DNA from: Paenibacillus herberti
GTDB lineage: Bacteria > Bacillota > Bacilli > Paenibacillales > Paenibacillaceae
Direction: 5' to 3'
Assembly: GCF_002233675.1 (NCBI RefSeq)
Contig: NZ_NMUQ01000002.1
Location: forward strand, 1,006,294-1,039,805
DNA length: 33,512 nucleotides
Shown: positions 15,514 through 23,020 of the stretch, in pieces
How the letters are laid out: each line of letters starts with the position of its first letter
How positions within the stretch are numbered: the stretch's first letter is position 1
Translations under genes and position numbers: made by a program
Notes under the pieces: model-generated
Databases searched by the model: none
What the model was told of the DNA's origin: nothing
What the model saw: only the letters and a program-made list of their open reading frames with translations

Positions 15514-17670
15514 GTGACGGTAAAAACGAGGCTTTCTTTATTCATTTCGTTGCTAGTCGGCTTTATGCTGGTGCTGAACCTGGGCATCAATGATTATTTT
15601 ATCTGCAAAACGTTGCAGAAGCAGTATGACCGGTTCACGGAAAATGTATCCGTCCAAACGGTGGAGATGTTCAAGGCGTATTGGAAAGGAACGCACTCCT
15701 CGTTAAGTGCTGCTTCCAATCATCTGGTGCTGGCAACTCGCGTGGCAGAACAGACATTCGGCGAAACGATTCCTGATGAAGAGCAGCTAAAGGAAGTGAT
15801 AGAGCAAACGGGTGTTTCGGAGCTGGAGGTGCTGGAGCAGGTAAAGGGAAGATTAATTGTAAGGGCTTCCATGGTTGGAGGCCGCCATGGGCAATACGAG
15901 TCTATTCAGTCTCAGTGGGAGCAAAGCGAGGGAACTGCTGGCGAAGGAGATAGGGAAGGCTTTTTTATGGATAGCGTCCCCCGTGGGACGGAGGACCTCG
16001 TGTCCGGTTATTACATAGGAGATAAATCCCCATTCATTATTCGGGCAGCAGTGCCTTTAAGAGGTTTCGGGCCGGAAAATGCCATTCAACAGGTAACCCA
16101 TTATGAACCGCAGGTGTTGGAGATCGGACTATGGGAGGTTAATGGCGAGGGTGAACCCAAACTGGTCCATGGCGCTGGAACTTACTTTGCGGGGGAGATC
16201 GGACAAGGGCTACTGCGGGGGAGCGGTCAAGCGATAGCATATGCGAAGGTTCCAGACAGCGTTGTTATGCGTAGCAGCTATCCATTTGAAGTGGAAGGCA
16301 CTCCATATAGACTCAGTCTGGCTATAGAACGTGTAGATATCGGCATCCTTTCCCGATTGCATGCGCGCAATGAGATGTTCAGCGCGGTAGGGATATTCAT
16401 CGTGCTTATGATAGGCACCTGGATCATCATTCGGGCTACGTTGAAGCCGCTTCGGTCTATCGTGCGCAAGGTTGGTGAAGTTGCGAATGGCAGCTTCGAT
16501 CCCCCGCTTAAAATGGGACGACGTGACGAAATCGGAGAACTGGCACAGCAGATCAACGTCATGTCGCATAATTTGAAGAAGCATACCGGAGAGTTGAAGG
16601 CAGCCTCGGATGAAAATGAACGGATTAAGGAACAGCTTGAATCCATTATTGAAAATACAGTGGACTCCATCGTTATCATCGGGATGAATTGCAATCTGAT
16701 TAAAGTTAATCGTTCCTTCTGCCAAATGTTTGGCTACGCGGAGGAAGAGGTGCTGTTCCGGGGTATCAAGGAATTTGTCGATCCAGAAAACACATGTTTT
16801 ACACAGGAGGACATGCTCGAATTAATAAATGGTGGAACGCTTCTACCTCGTGAGGATGTGTGGAAGCGACGCGACGGGGAGTATATCAAGGTTAGTGCCA
16901 GTCTAAGTGCCCTCCGCAGCAGTTCCGGAGAAGTTTGGGGCTTCGTAAGCGTTCTGAGAGATATTTCTACCAAATCCCAAATGGAGGAGCTGCTTAGACG
17001 TTCTGAAAAGCTGACTACAGTCGGACAGCTTGCTGCTGGAGTAGCGCATGAAATCCGCAACCCGCTCACGACACTGCGCGGTTTCCTGCAGTTGCAGCAG
17101 GAGAGCGGCAAGCTCAATCTCAGGCATAATGATATTATGCTGGCAGAGCTCGATCGGATTAATCTGATCGTCAGCGAGTTTCTTATTTTGGCGAAGCCAC
17201 AGGCCGCTCGGTATGAGGTGAAAGATGTACGCTTCGTGCTCGGGGATGTCATCTCATTGCTCGACAGCGAAGGACATCTTAAAAACGCCATTTTTCATAC
17301 CCGATTCATTCATGAACCATGCCTGATCTCCTGTGAGGAAAATCAGCTGAAGCAGGTGTTCATCAATATTATTAAAAACGCGATTGAAGCGATGCCTCAA
17401 GGAGGAAATGTCTACTTCGATATCGAGCGTCCTTCAGCGGATTCTTTCACTATCTGCATCACCGACGAAGGTGTTGGTATTCCCGAAGATATCATTCCAC
17501 GCATCGGCGACCCATTCTTTACAGCAAAGGAGACTGGAACCGGTCTTGGCATCATGGTTAGTCAGCGCATTATTCAATCTCACAAAGGGACGATGCATAT
17601 TAGCAGCAAGCTTGGAGAAGGGACATCGATTACGCTTGTGCTGCCTGCTTTTGTGGAGAAAATCGGATAG
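15514..17670 (+). CDS. orphan membrane sensor histidine kinase, sporulation-kinase type
   Basis: A 718-residue sensor kinase. One membrane helix (about residues 8–28) and a second (288–308, VGIFIVLMIGTWIII) bracket an extracytoplasmic sensor of ~255 residues. HAMP follows to about 365, then a PAS domain (about 374–490, IVIIGMNCNLIKVNRSFCQMF), and a HisKA domain with phosphoacceptor His512 in AHEIRNPLTTLRGFLQL. The HATPase part has the N-box KQVFINIIKNAIEAM near 613 and G-boxes DEGVGIP and GTGLGIMV. The H-box is of the type shared by KinA–KinE, kinases that feed the Spo0F–Spo0A phosphorelay, and there is no response regulator next to it, as is usual for them. The start is GTG 15514 after AAAGGATG. 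A DnaA-box cluster lies directly upstream. The signal is unknown. Confidence 0.9.
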   Translation: MTVKTRLSLFISLLVGFMLVLNLGINDYFICKTLQKQYDRFTENVSVQTVEMFKAYWKGTHSSLSAASNHLVLATRVAEQTFGETIPDEEQLKEVIEQTGVSELEVLEQVKGRLIVRASMVGGRHGQYESIQSQWEQSEGTAGEGDREGFFMDSVPRGTEDLVSGYYIGDKSPFIIRAAVPLRGFGPENAIQQVTHYEPQVLEIGLWEVNGEGEPKLVHGAGTYFAGEIGQGLLRGSGQAIAYAKVPDSVVMRSSYPFEVEGTPYRLSLAIERVDIGILSRLHARNEMFSAVGIFIVLMIGTWIIIRATLKPLRSIVRKVGEVANGSFDPPLKMGRRDEIGELAQQINVMSHNLKKHTGELKAASDENERIKEQLESIIENTVDSIVIIGMNCNLIKVNRSFCQMFGYAEEEVLFRGIKEFVDPENTCFTQEDMLELINGGTLLPREDVWKRRDGEYIKVSASLSALRSSSGEVWGFVSVLRDISTKSQMEELLRRSEKLTTVGQLAAGVAHEIRNPLTTLRGFLQLQQESGKLNLRHNDIMLAELDRINLIVSEFLILAKPQAARYEVKDVRFVLGDVISLLDSEGHLKNAIFHTRFIHEPCLISCEENQLKQVFINIIKNAIEAMPQGGNVYFDIERPSADSFTICITDEGVGIPEDIIPRIGDPFFTAKETGTGLGIMVSQRIIQSHKGTMHISSKLGEGTSITLVLPAFVEKIG

Positions 17671-17721
17671 GAGCGCACGGTTAGGCAACCGACAAACGAC
17701 CGGGATTCCGGAGCGGCAGTG

Positions 17722-17730
17722 TGGTACAAT
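17722..17730 (+). promoter_or_regulatory. extended -10 promoter of rluF
   Basis: TGGTACAAT, an extended -10 with TACAAT at 17725–17730, 63 bp before the rluF start codon and after the kinase stop. Confidence 0.5.
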
Positions 17731-17793
17731 AGGTCCATTAGCAGCGTCTGCGGCGGGGCCGTGTCGCATGGGATATGAGGTGTCAGGTAGCGG

Positions 17794-18519
17794 ATGCGTA
17801 TTAATAAGTGGATAAGTGAGACTGGCTATTGCTCCCGCCGGGAAGCAGACAAGCTGGTCGGTGATGGGCATGTGAGAATCAACGGAGAACTGGCACTGCT
17901 CGGCAGCCAGGTGGAGGCCGGAGACGAGGTCGCTATTAAGGGACAGCTGCTCTCCACGCATAGTCGACATGTGTATCTTGCACTCAACAAGCCGGTTGGC
18001 ATCACCTCTACGACGGAGGCGCATGTGTCTGGCAATATTGTTGATTTTGTTGGCCACAAGGAGCGGATCTTTCCGATCGGCCGATTGGACAAGGATTCCG
18101 AGGGACTTATTCTTATGACGAATGACGGCGACATCGTGAACCGGATTCTACGGGCGGAGGGTCGCCACGAAAAGGAATATATCGTGACCATCGATCGCCC
18201 CGTTACACCGATGTTCCTCAAAGGAATGAGCGAGGGAGTCCGTATATTAGGTAGCATGACCCTCCCCTGCAAAGTAACCCGAGTGAGCGAGCGGGTGTTC
18301 CGCATCGTTCTGACTGAGGGTAAAAACCGCCAAATTCGCCGTATGTGCAGCGCCTTCGGGTACAAGGTGCGGCGCCTGCAGCGGGTACGCATCATGAATA
18401 TTAGCATCGGCAATTTGCCGACAGGCAAATGGCGTGAATTATCCCGGGACGAGCTTCAGGAGCTATTCACGGAGCTGAGCTACGAGCCCGCGCCGCCTAC
18501 GAGTAGTTCGGGTGGTTGA
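17794..18519 (+). CDS. rluF: 23S rRNA pseudouridine synthase (RluF type)
   Basis: RluF converts U2604 of 23S rRNA to pseudouridine. The 241-residue protein starts with an S4 RNA-binding domain (MRINKWISETGYCSRREADK to about residue 55), then the catalytic domain with ALNKPVGITSTTE, NIVDFV, and the active-site block FPIGRLDKDSEGLILMTNDG with Asp99. EGKNRQIRRMCSAFGYKV near residue 183 is the RsuA-family motif, and the NIVDFVGH and KEYIVTIDRPVT segments favour RluF over RluB or RsuA. It lacks the long basic C-terminal tail of E. coli RluF. A GAGGTG lies about 13 nt before the ATG. The gene converges on motB across a very strong bidirectional terminator. Confidence 0.9.
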   Translation: MRINKWISETGYCSRREADKLVGDGHVRINGELALLGSQVEAGDEVAIKGQLLSTHSRHVYLALNKPVGITSTTEAHVSGNIVDFVGHKERIFPIGRLDKDSEGLILMTNDGDIVNRILRAEGRHEKEYIVTIDRPVTPMFLKGMSEGVRILGSMTLPCKVTRVSERVFRIVLTEGKNRQIRRMCSAFGYKVRRLQRVRIMNISIGNLPTGKWRELSRDELQELFTELSYEPAPPTSSSGG

Positions 18520-18571
18520 GGCTGCAAGGGTTTAAGCGTCAGCCGATGCCGAGCTGTTAGGTACATAAGTT

Positions 18572-18628
18572 AAAACATAAAACCCCGCTGTCCCCTGTAG
18601 ATCAGGAGACAGCGGGGTTTTATGTTTT
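18572..18628. terminator. strong bidirectional terminator between rluF and motB
   Basis: Perfect 21-bp arms at 18572–18592 and 18608–18628, with the core ACCCCGCTGTC / GACAGCGGGGT and A/T-rich outer ends. Each strand therefore reads a GC-rich stem followed by TTTTATGTTTT. An inner CCTG/CAGG pair lengthens the helix. Confidence 0.92.
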
Positions 18629-18677
18629 GGGCAGTTGTCCAGTTAGCTTAGCTTGCTGGAAAGGTAACGGGCAACGG

Positions 18678-19517
18678 TCACTTGAAGCCGGAGGAGATCA
18701 TAGTGGCCGCAGAAGGCTGGCCGTAGTTGCGAATAATGGAAACCTCGACACGGCGGTTTTTGGCGCGGCCGGCATCAGTGTCATTAGTTGCTACAGGGTC
18801 GTATTCCCCGTTGCCGATGGCGCTGAACCGCTTTGGATCCAGCTTGTCGTTGAGCAGAAGCACATCCATGAAGCGGACCGCACGCATCGAGCTCAGATCC
18901 CAGTTGGAGTGGAACTCTGAATTGCTGATCGGCTGATTATCCGTATGCCCGGATACCATAACTTCGTAGCTCGGGTACTTTTGCAAAATGTTGCTGATAA
19001 ACATGCCAAGCTTCTCCGCTTCCGGCTTGATTGTTGCGTTGCCGGAGGGGAACAGCGCCCGGTCACTGATCGTGATCATCAGGCGGGACTGGTTGAGCTT
19101 CGTCTCAAGCGAAGTGCTCAGGCCATTGGAATCGATATACTGATCAACCTGGCGTTTGAGCTTCTCGAGATCTTCCTGCTCTTTTTTCATTAGTTCCTGC
19201 ATCGCTTTGTCCAGGTTAGTTGCGCTCACCTGCTGCGTCGACTCATTCTGTTTCTTGGAGCTGTCTTCCTTAGCCTGCTCGTCGGACACCAACGCCTGAG
19301 AATCAGTTGACTTGTAGCTCTCCAGAACGCCGTTGCCTCCGGACAAGGCAACATTGAAGGCTTTGCTCATCTCTTCGAACTTCTTGGCGTCAACGGTACT
19401 GGATGAATACAGCACGATGAACAGTGCCAGTAGCAACGTCAGAAGATCCGCATAAGGAATGAGCCAAGATTCGTCTACATGCTCTTCATGTTCTTCGTGT
19501 TTACGCTTCTTGCTCAA
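18678..19517 (-). CDS. motB: flagellar motor stator protein MotB
   Basis: MotB anchors the flagellar stator to peptidoglycan and carries the ion-binding aspartate. The 279-residue protein has a charged N-terminus (MSKKRKHEEHEEHVDESW), one membrane helix beginning PYADLLTLLLALFIVLYSSS with the proton- or sodium-binding Asp24, a plug/linker region rich in Gln, Lys and Glu, and a C-terminal OmpA-like domain (MVSGHTDNQPISN, then RFSAIGNGEYDP and GRAKNRRVEVSII). The start is TTG at 19517, overlapping the last codons of motA by 17 nt. The coupled ion (H+ or Na+) cannot be decided by eye. Confidence 0.95.
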   Translation of the reverse strand: MSKKRKHEEHEEHVDESWLIPYADLLTLLLALFIVLYSSSTVDAKKFEEMSKAFNVALSGGNGVLESYKSTDSQALVSDEQAKEDSSKKQNESTQQVSATNLDKAMQELMKKEQEDLEKLKRQVDQYIDSNGLSTSLETKLNQSRLMITISDRALFPSGNATIKPEAEKLGMFISNILQKYPSYEVMVSGHTDNQPISNSEFHSNWDLSSMRAVRFMDVLLLNDKLDPKRFSAIGNGEYDPVATNDTDAGRAKNRRVEVSIIRNYGQPSAATMISSGFK

Positions 19518-20304
19518 TGAGCTTCCCTTCTTTCGAGGCTTGCATTTGGATGCGCTCCTTCGGCGACAGGTAGACGGACAGCTTCTGGTTGATGGCGGTC
19601 GTCGAGACGCCGGACTGGATCGAGAGGAGACCTTCTACCATCATCAGCTTCAGCTGGGATTCACGCTTGGACATACGTTTGAGCTTGTTGGCAATTGGAT
19701 GCCAGAGTACATAACCGGTGAAAATACCGAGCAGCGTCGCGATGAATGCACCTGCGATCGCATGAGCCAGCTTGGTCATGTCGCTCATGTCCGACAAGGC
19801 AGCGATCAGACCGACGACGGCGCCAAGTACGCCGAGTGTCGGGGCGTAGGTGCCAGCTTGAGTAAACAACAGAGCGCCGGTTTTGTGGCGTTCTTCCATA
19901 GCGCTGATGTCCTCGAGCAGCACGTCACGGACGAAGTCCTGGTCATTGCCGTCGATTATCATGCGCATGCCGTTTTTGAGGAAAGGATCCTCGATTTCAT
20001 CAACCTTCGTTTCTAGAGCGAGCAGGCCTTCGCGGCGGGTAATGCTTGCCCATTCCGCGAACATGGTGATGAGGTTCTGGCGGGTGATCAGCTTTTGGCT
20101 GATGAAGATAAGTTTGAGCAGCTGTGGAAATTTGGCCAGCTCGGACATCGGGAAGCCGATAAAGAGAGAAGCGGCAGTTCCCACAATAATAATCATGAAC
20201 GCCGCAGGGTTGACCAGATTGTAAAGTCCGGCTCCCTTGAGCACCATGCCGACGAGAACTGCGACAAGACCAAGCACAATACCAATAACAGTTGATTTTT
20301 CCAT
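19501..20304 (-). CDS. motA: flagellar motor stator protein MotA
   Basis: MotA forms the ion channel and torque-generating part of the stator with MotB. The 267-residue protein has four membrane helices: IGIVLGLVAVLVGMVLKG, an AAFMIIIVGTAASLFIGFP helix, then after a cytoplasmic loop of ~100 residues (EWASITRREGLLALETKVDE and FLKNGMRMIIDGND) the pair GTYAPTLGVLGAVVGLIAAL and HAIAGAFIATLLGIFTGYVL. The PTLGVLGAV motif contains the conserved channel proline. A GGGGTG element precedes the ATG at 20304. A sigma-D-like promoter lies about 80 nt upstream. motB follows with overlap. Confidence 0.95.
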   Translation of the reverse strand: MEKSTVIGIVLGLVAVLVGMVLKGAGLYNLVNPAAFMIIIVGTAASLFIGFPMSELAKFPQLLKLIFISQKLITRQNLITMFAEWASITRREGLLALETKVDEIEDPFLKNGMRMIIDGNDQDFVRDVLLEDISAMEERHKTGALLFTQAGTYAPTLGVLGAVVGLIAALSDMSDMTKLAHAIAGAFIATLLGIFTGYVLWHPIANKLKRMSKRESQLKLMMVEGLLSIQSGVSTTAINQKLSVYLSPKERIQMQASKEGKLIEQEA

Positions 20305-20383
20305 AATACACCCCGTCCAAGTTGTAAATGCGGGAGAGCGGATGATGAGAAACCATCACGCTGCATGGGCCCGTTTCTCTTAT

Positions 20384-20411
20384 ATATCGACGCTCCTGTG
20401 GGGTGAGATTA
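20384..20411 (-). promoter_or_regulatory. sigma-D-like (flagellar) promoter of motAB
   Basis: On the minus strand: TAAT (20408–20411), 16-bp spacer, GTCGATAT (20384–20391). The flagellar sigma-D consensus is TAAA-N14-16-GCCGATAT, so the -10 matches seven of eight and the -35 three of four. It lies ~80 bp upstream of the motA start. Confidence 0.7.
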
Positions 20412-20514
20412 GAGAAATTTTTGCAGAACGATAGTCACATTGCGTTAGAAGCTTGCATAACGGTGTACAATAGTAGCATTGTTTCGATGATGCAGAAGAA
20501 GGAAGGGATGACGG

Positions 20515-20808
20515 ATGGGCGTCAGGCATGCAAGAGAATACAAGGAAATTTTGGATGATTTGACCGACGCAGTAAGCGCGATTCGCGATAGTTACTCCTT
20601 TTTTGAGATGACCAGCGAGGAGTGGGGAGAGCTAGGGGACATCGAAAAACGCGAGGTCATGGAGGCGCTTGCGGATGATGTGTTCTACGGACTTGGCGAG
20701 GAGTCAGTCCTTCATGTCGGACAGGGCGTCGTCGCTTACAAGCCCAAGTTCCATGTTATCGAGGTTATGGTGGACGACAAGGAAGCGCGGATAGTTCGAT
20801 TGGTTTAG
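20515..20808 (+). CDS. hypothetical protein, 97 aa
   Basis: The ATG follows a GGAAGGGATGA purine stretch. The product is acidic and soluble: an N-terminal helical half (HAREYKEILDDLTDAVSAIR, then TSEEWGELGDIEKREVMEALADDVFYGLG) and a beta-rich C-terminal part (ESVLHVGQGVVAYKPKFHVIEVMV and KEARIVRLV). No signal peptide, metal-binding motif or known domain was recognised. It stands alone between the divergent motA and the convergent acetyltransferase gene. A TACAAT at 20466–20471 could be its -10, but the -35 spacing is poor. Confidence 0.7.
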   Translation: MGVRHAREYKEILDDLTDAVSAIRDSYSFFEMTSEEWGELGDIEKREVMEALADDVFYGLGEESVLHVGQGVVAYKPKFHVIEVMVDDKEARIVRLV

Positions 20809-20824
20809 GGTGGAAATGACAAAT

Positions 20825-20850
20825 GGCCAACCAGAACATGCTGGTTGGCC
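20825..20850 (+). terminator. hairpin after the 97-aa gene
   Basis: GGCCAACCAG-AACATG-CTGGTTGGCC, a perfect 10-bp stem, followed by TAATTATA. The tail is AT-rich but not a clean T-run. Confidence 0.6.
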
Positions 20851-20866
20851 TAATTATACAAATAGC

Positions 20867-20890
20867 TATGTAAGTGGTTATGTAAGTGGT
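20867..20890. repeat. tandem 12-bp direct repeat
   Basis: TATGTAAGTGGT occurs twice in direct succession (20867–20878 and 20879–20890), lying between two hairpins in the convergent gap. Confidence 0.8.
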
Positions 20891-20920
20891 ATACAAAGGC
20901 CTCAGCGGCCTTTGTATACC
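20888..20920. repeat. perfect 14-bp inverted repeat overlapping the acetyltransferase stop
   Basis: Arms GGTATACAAAGGCC (20888–20901) and GGCCTTTGTATACC (20907–20920) with loop TCAGC. It includes the last codons and stop of the minus-strand acetyltransferase gene. No T-run follows on the minus strand, so it may stabilise the 3' end rather than terminate. Confidence 0.7.
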
Positions 20921-21417
20921 ATACAATGAAATTGCATCGGCCCGTCGGGAGTGCCGCGCTCGTAGGTATCGGTTAGGCGGAAGCCAGCCTTTTCGTAAGC
21001 ACGACGGGCTCGAATGTTCCAAATCAGCACTTCCAGATCGATCTCATCGCTCGGCTTGCGGCGACGCGCTTCCTGCACAAGCAGACGCACAAAAGAAGAT
21101 CCGACCCCGTCTCCGCATAGGTTGGGTCGCATGGCAAGGCCAAGTCTGGTAACGCCTTCGATAGGGAAAAATTGGGTATAACCCATCAACTCCCCGTCTT
21201 CCGGGTCCACAATAACCGCATACTGCTCCTCACGAAGCTTAGGATCGCCGAATTCGATCTCGAGCTTTTTCAACGTTTCCCAAGGGTCATTATTGTACAC
21301 ATCGTAGGGTGGCTCGTACCGCCAGCGACATATTTCTTCGGCATGTTCCTCGGACATCGGGATGACTTTCCAGCCGTCTGCCGGACCAAGGGAGGTCGAG
21401 TTCGAATTCGGGTTCAT
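20902..21417 (-). CDS. GNAT family N-acetyltransferase
   Basis: A single-domain acetyl-CoA-dependent acetyltransferase of 171 residues, the normal GNAT size. The N-terminus WKVIPMSEEHAEEICRWRY is typical; ELMGYTQFFP follows, the acetyl-CoA loop is represented by GLAMRPNLCGDGVGSSFVRLLVQEA (a variant of the R/Q-x-x-G-x-G/A motif), and LIWNIRARRAYEKAGFRL is the C-terminal helix-strand hallmark. The start is the ATG at 21417 with AAAGGAG 5 nt upstream; a longer in-frame version from 21525 would add an unrelated N-terminus and lacks a ribosome binding site. The acceptor substrate is unknown. Confidence 0.88.
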   Translation of the reverse strand: MNPNSNSTSLGPADGWKVIPMSEEHAEEICRWRYEPPYDVYNNDPWETLKKLEIEFGDPKLREEQYAVIVDPEDGELMGYTQFFPIEGVTRLGLAMRPNLCGDGVGSSFVRLLVQEARRRKPSDEIDLEVLIWNIRARRAYEKAGFRLTDTYERGTPDGPMQFHCMVYKGR

Positions 21418-21481
21418 GGGGACTCCTTTTCGGAAGGATAACTTCCAGTTGTTCGAATAATGTCCATCATCGGGCAGGGCT

Positions 21482-21490
21482 ATTATACCA
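21482..21490 (-). promoter_or_regulatory. extended -10 promoter of the acetyltransferase gene
   Basis: On the minus strand TGGTATAAT: TG, one base, then the consensus TATAAT (21482–21487). About 65 bp before the ATG at 21417. Confidence 0.5.
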
Positions 21491-21506
21491 TTCCACTTAG
21501 GGGTCA

Positions 21507-21515
21507 TGATAGAAT
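21507..21515 (+). promoter_or_regulatory. extended -10 promoter of the MFS transporter gene
   Basis: TGATAGAAT on the plus strand, 54 bp before the ATG at 21569. It is only about 17 bp from the opposing promoter of the acetyltransferase, so the two divergent promoters overlap and may interfere. Confidence 0.45.
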
Positions 21516-21568
21516 GGAGGGACAAGCAGGCCTAACTTGAAGTCATTGTACTAGTAGAAGGAGCCACG

Positions 21569-22951
21569 ATGCGTAAACTGATTCTTCTCGGTTGTCTGTC
21601 TTATTTCGTCATTGGCTTGGCTCATGTGGTTGCTGGAGCGTTGCTGGAACCGGTCATGGCCAATTATAAGCTGGATTACGGCTCGGCCGGCCAGTGGATA
21701 ACGAATCAATTTCTAGGTTTTCTGGCCGGTGTGTTGGCAGCCCCCGCTCTCTCTTCCCGCATAGGCAGACGGAGCACGCTCGTCCTAGCTCTGGGAGCGC
21801 TCACTGCGGCGGAAGCGGTTTATAGCGTCCTTCCTCCTTGGGAAATTATTTTGCTGGTAGCCCCGGTTGCGGGTTTTGGCTTCGGCATGGCGGAGGCCGT
21901 TGTCGGTGCGTTGGTCATGGACGTGTTCTCGAAGAGAAAAGCGTCGGTTATGGGCTGGCTGGAAGTCGCCTTCGGCGCCGGCGCGCTGGTTATGCCGGGT
22001 GTGGCGGCCCTTTTGATCCAGGATGGCATATGGCAAATGAGTTTCCCCGTACTGACGGCGCTCGCCGGTATCTCAATGTTGTTGTGGATGACGCTTTCAT
22101 TCGGCAAAGCCGACGAAGCGGTCGCTTATATGCCAAAACGGGCTTATAAGCCTGGAACGGATGAGGAAGGTGCTGGGCCGGGTGTTGCAGGACGACTGGA
22201 CGGACAGGGATCGAACGTAGGTGAGACTGTTCCGGGTGCTGTGAGTGGAACGGACGGACAGGGCTCGAACGTAGGTGGGGCTGTTCCGGGTGCTGCGAGT
22301 GGAACGGACGGACAGGGATCGGACGTAGGAGGAACTGTTCCGGGTGCTGCGGGCTCTGGCTGGCTCGGTTATAAAAAAGGGGCCTGGCCTGTGCTGGCGG
22401 TGGGAATGCTGTTCTTTTTCCTCTATGTCGGTATGGAAATGGTCATTGCTAACTATCTGCCTTCCATTATGACTAACCAATCCGGCCTGCCAGAGGCGGA
22501 AGCCTCGGCGGTGCTTAGCCTATTCTGGGGCATGATGGTGGCCGGACGGCTGATGATTGGGCTGTTTACTCGCGCTGCGGGTTATCGCATTTATTTGCTC
22601 GGCTCTGTCGGCGCTTCGCTCGTTATGATGGTACTGCTCGCCGGTGCGGATACGCTTAGCTGGACGCTCGTCTTGGTCGGTTTAGCGGGTTTCTGCTTGG
22701 CAGGGATTTTCGCTGTTGCACTGATCTATGTCAACGAGCGGTTGCCGGGCATGACGGACCGCACGACGAGTTTGCTCGTCGCTTGCGGTGGTCTCGGGGG
22801 TGCCATTTTCCCAAAGCTAGGCGGCTGGTTGTTAGATCTATACGGTTGGCAGCGGCTGTTGCAAATGACCGCCGTTATGGCGGCCCTATTGCTCTTGCTG
22901 CTGCTTGCCCTGCTGGCGCTTCGGGATCGGAGAGAGACCGCGGTACGGTGA
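21569..22951 (+). CDS. major facilitator superfamily transporter with a repetitive central loop
   Basis: A 460-residue MFS permease. The first half has six hydrophobic helices (LILLGCLSYFVIGLAHVVAG to the helix around LTALAGISMLLWMTLSF) with the A-loop SSRIGRRSTLV between helices 2 and 3. The second half starts WPVLAVGMLFFFLYVGMEMV and ends LLLLLLALLALRDRRE. N-terminal resemblance to the fucose-permease-like group (GSAGQWITNQFLGFLAGVL) is noted, but substrate prediction is not possible. The cytoplasmic loop between helices 6 and 7 carries three 18-residue repeats (about residues 210–264, unit DGQGSNVGGAVPGAASGT). AAGGAG precedes the ATG. Confidence 0.9.
   Translation: MRKLILLGCLSYFVIGLAHVVAGALLEPVMANYKLDYGSAGQWITNQFLGFLAGVLAAPALSSRIGRRSTLVLALGALTAAEAVYSVLPPWEIILLVAPVAGFGFGMAEAVVGALVMDVFSKRKASVMGWLEVAFGAGALVMPGVAALLIQDGIWQMSFPVLTALAGISMLLWMTLSFGKADEAVAYMPKRAYKPGTDEEGAGPGVAGRLDGQGSNVGETVPGAVSGTDGQGSNVGGAVPGAASGTDGQGSDVGGTVPGAAGSGWLGYKKGAWPVLAVGMLFFFLYVGMEMVIANYLPSIMTNQSGLPEAEASAVLSLFWGMMVAGRLMIGLFTRAAGYRIYLLGSVGASLVMMVLLAGADTLSWTLVLVGLAGFCLAGIFAVALIYVNERLPGMTDRTTSLLVACGGLGGAIFPKLGGWLLDLYGWQRLLQMTAVMAALLLLLLLALLALRDRRETAVR
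22198..22359 (+). repeat. three tandem 54-bp in-frame repeats inside the MFS gene
   Basis: Units start at 22198, 22252 and 22306, each opening GGACGGACAGGG and containing GTAGGTG.G and CTGTTCCGGGTGCTG. The 54-bp period is 18 codons, so copy-number change keeps the frame. The encoded unit is Gly-rich and probably flexible, located in the central cytoplasmic loop. Confidence 0.95.
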
Positions 22952-23020
22952 ATGATGTTTGTGGTGAGTGGGTAAGGATGACGATGGGAAGATAATACGG
23001 AGCGTTCAGGAGGAGATAGT

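Noticed and set aside
22198-22359. The 54-bp repeats as a CRISPR array.
   Set aside because: Units are directly adjacent without spacers, and the period is a multiple of three inside an open frame.
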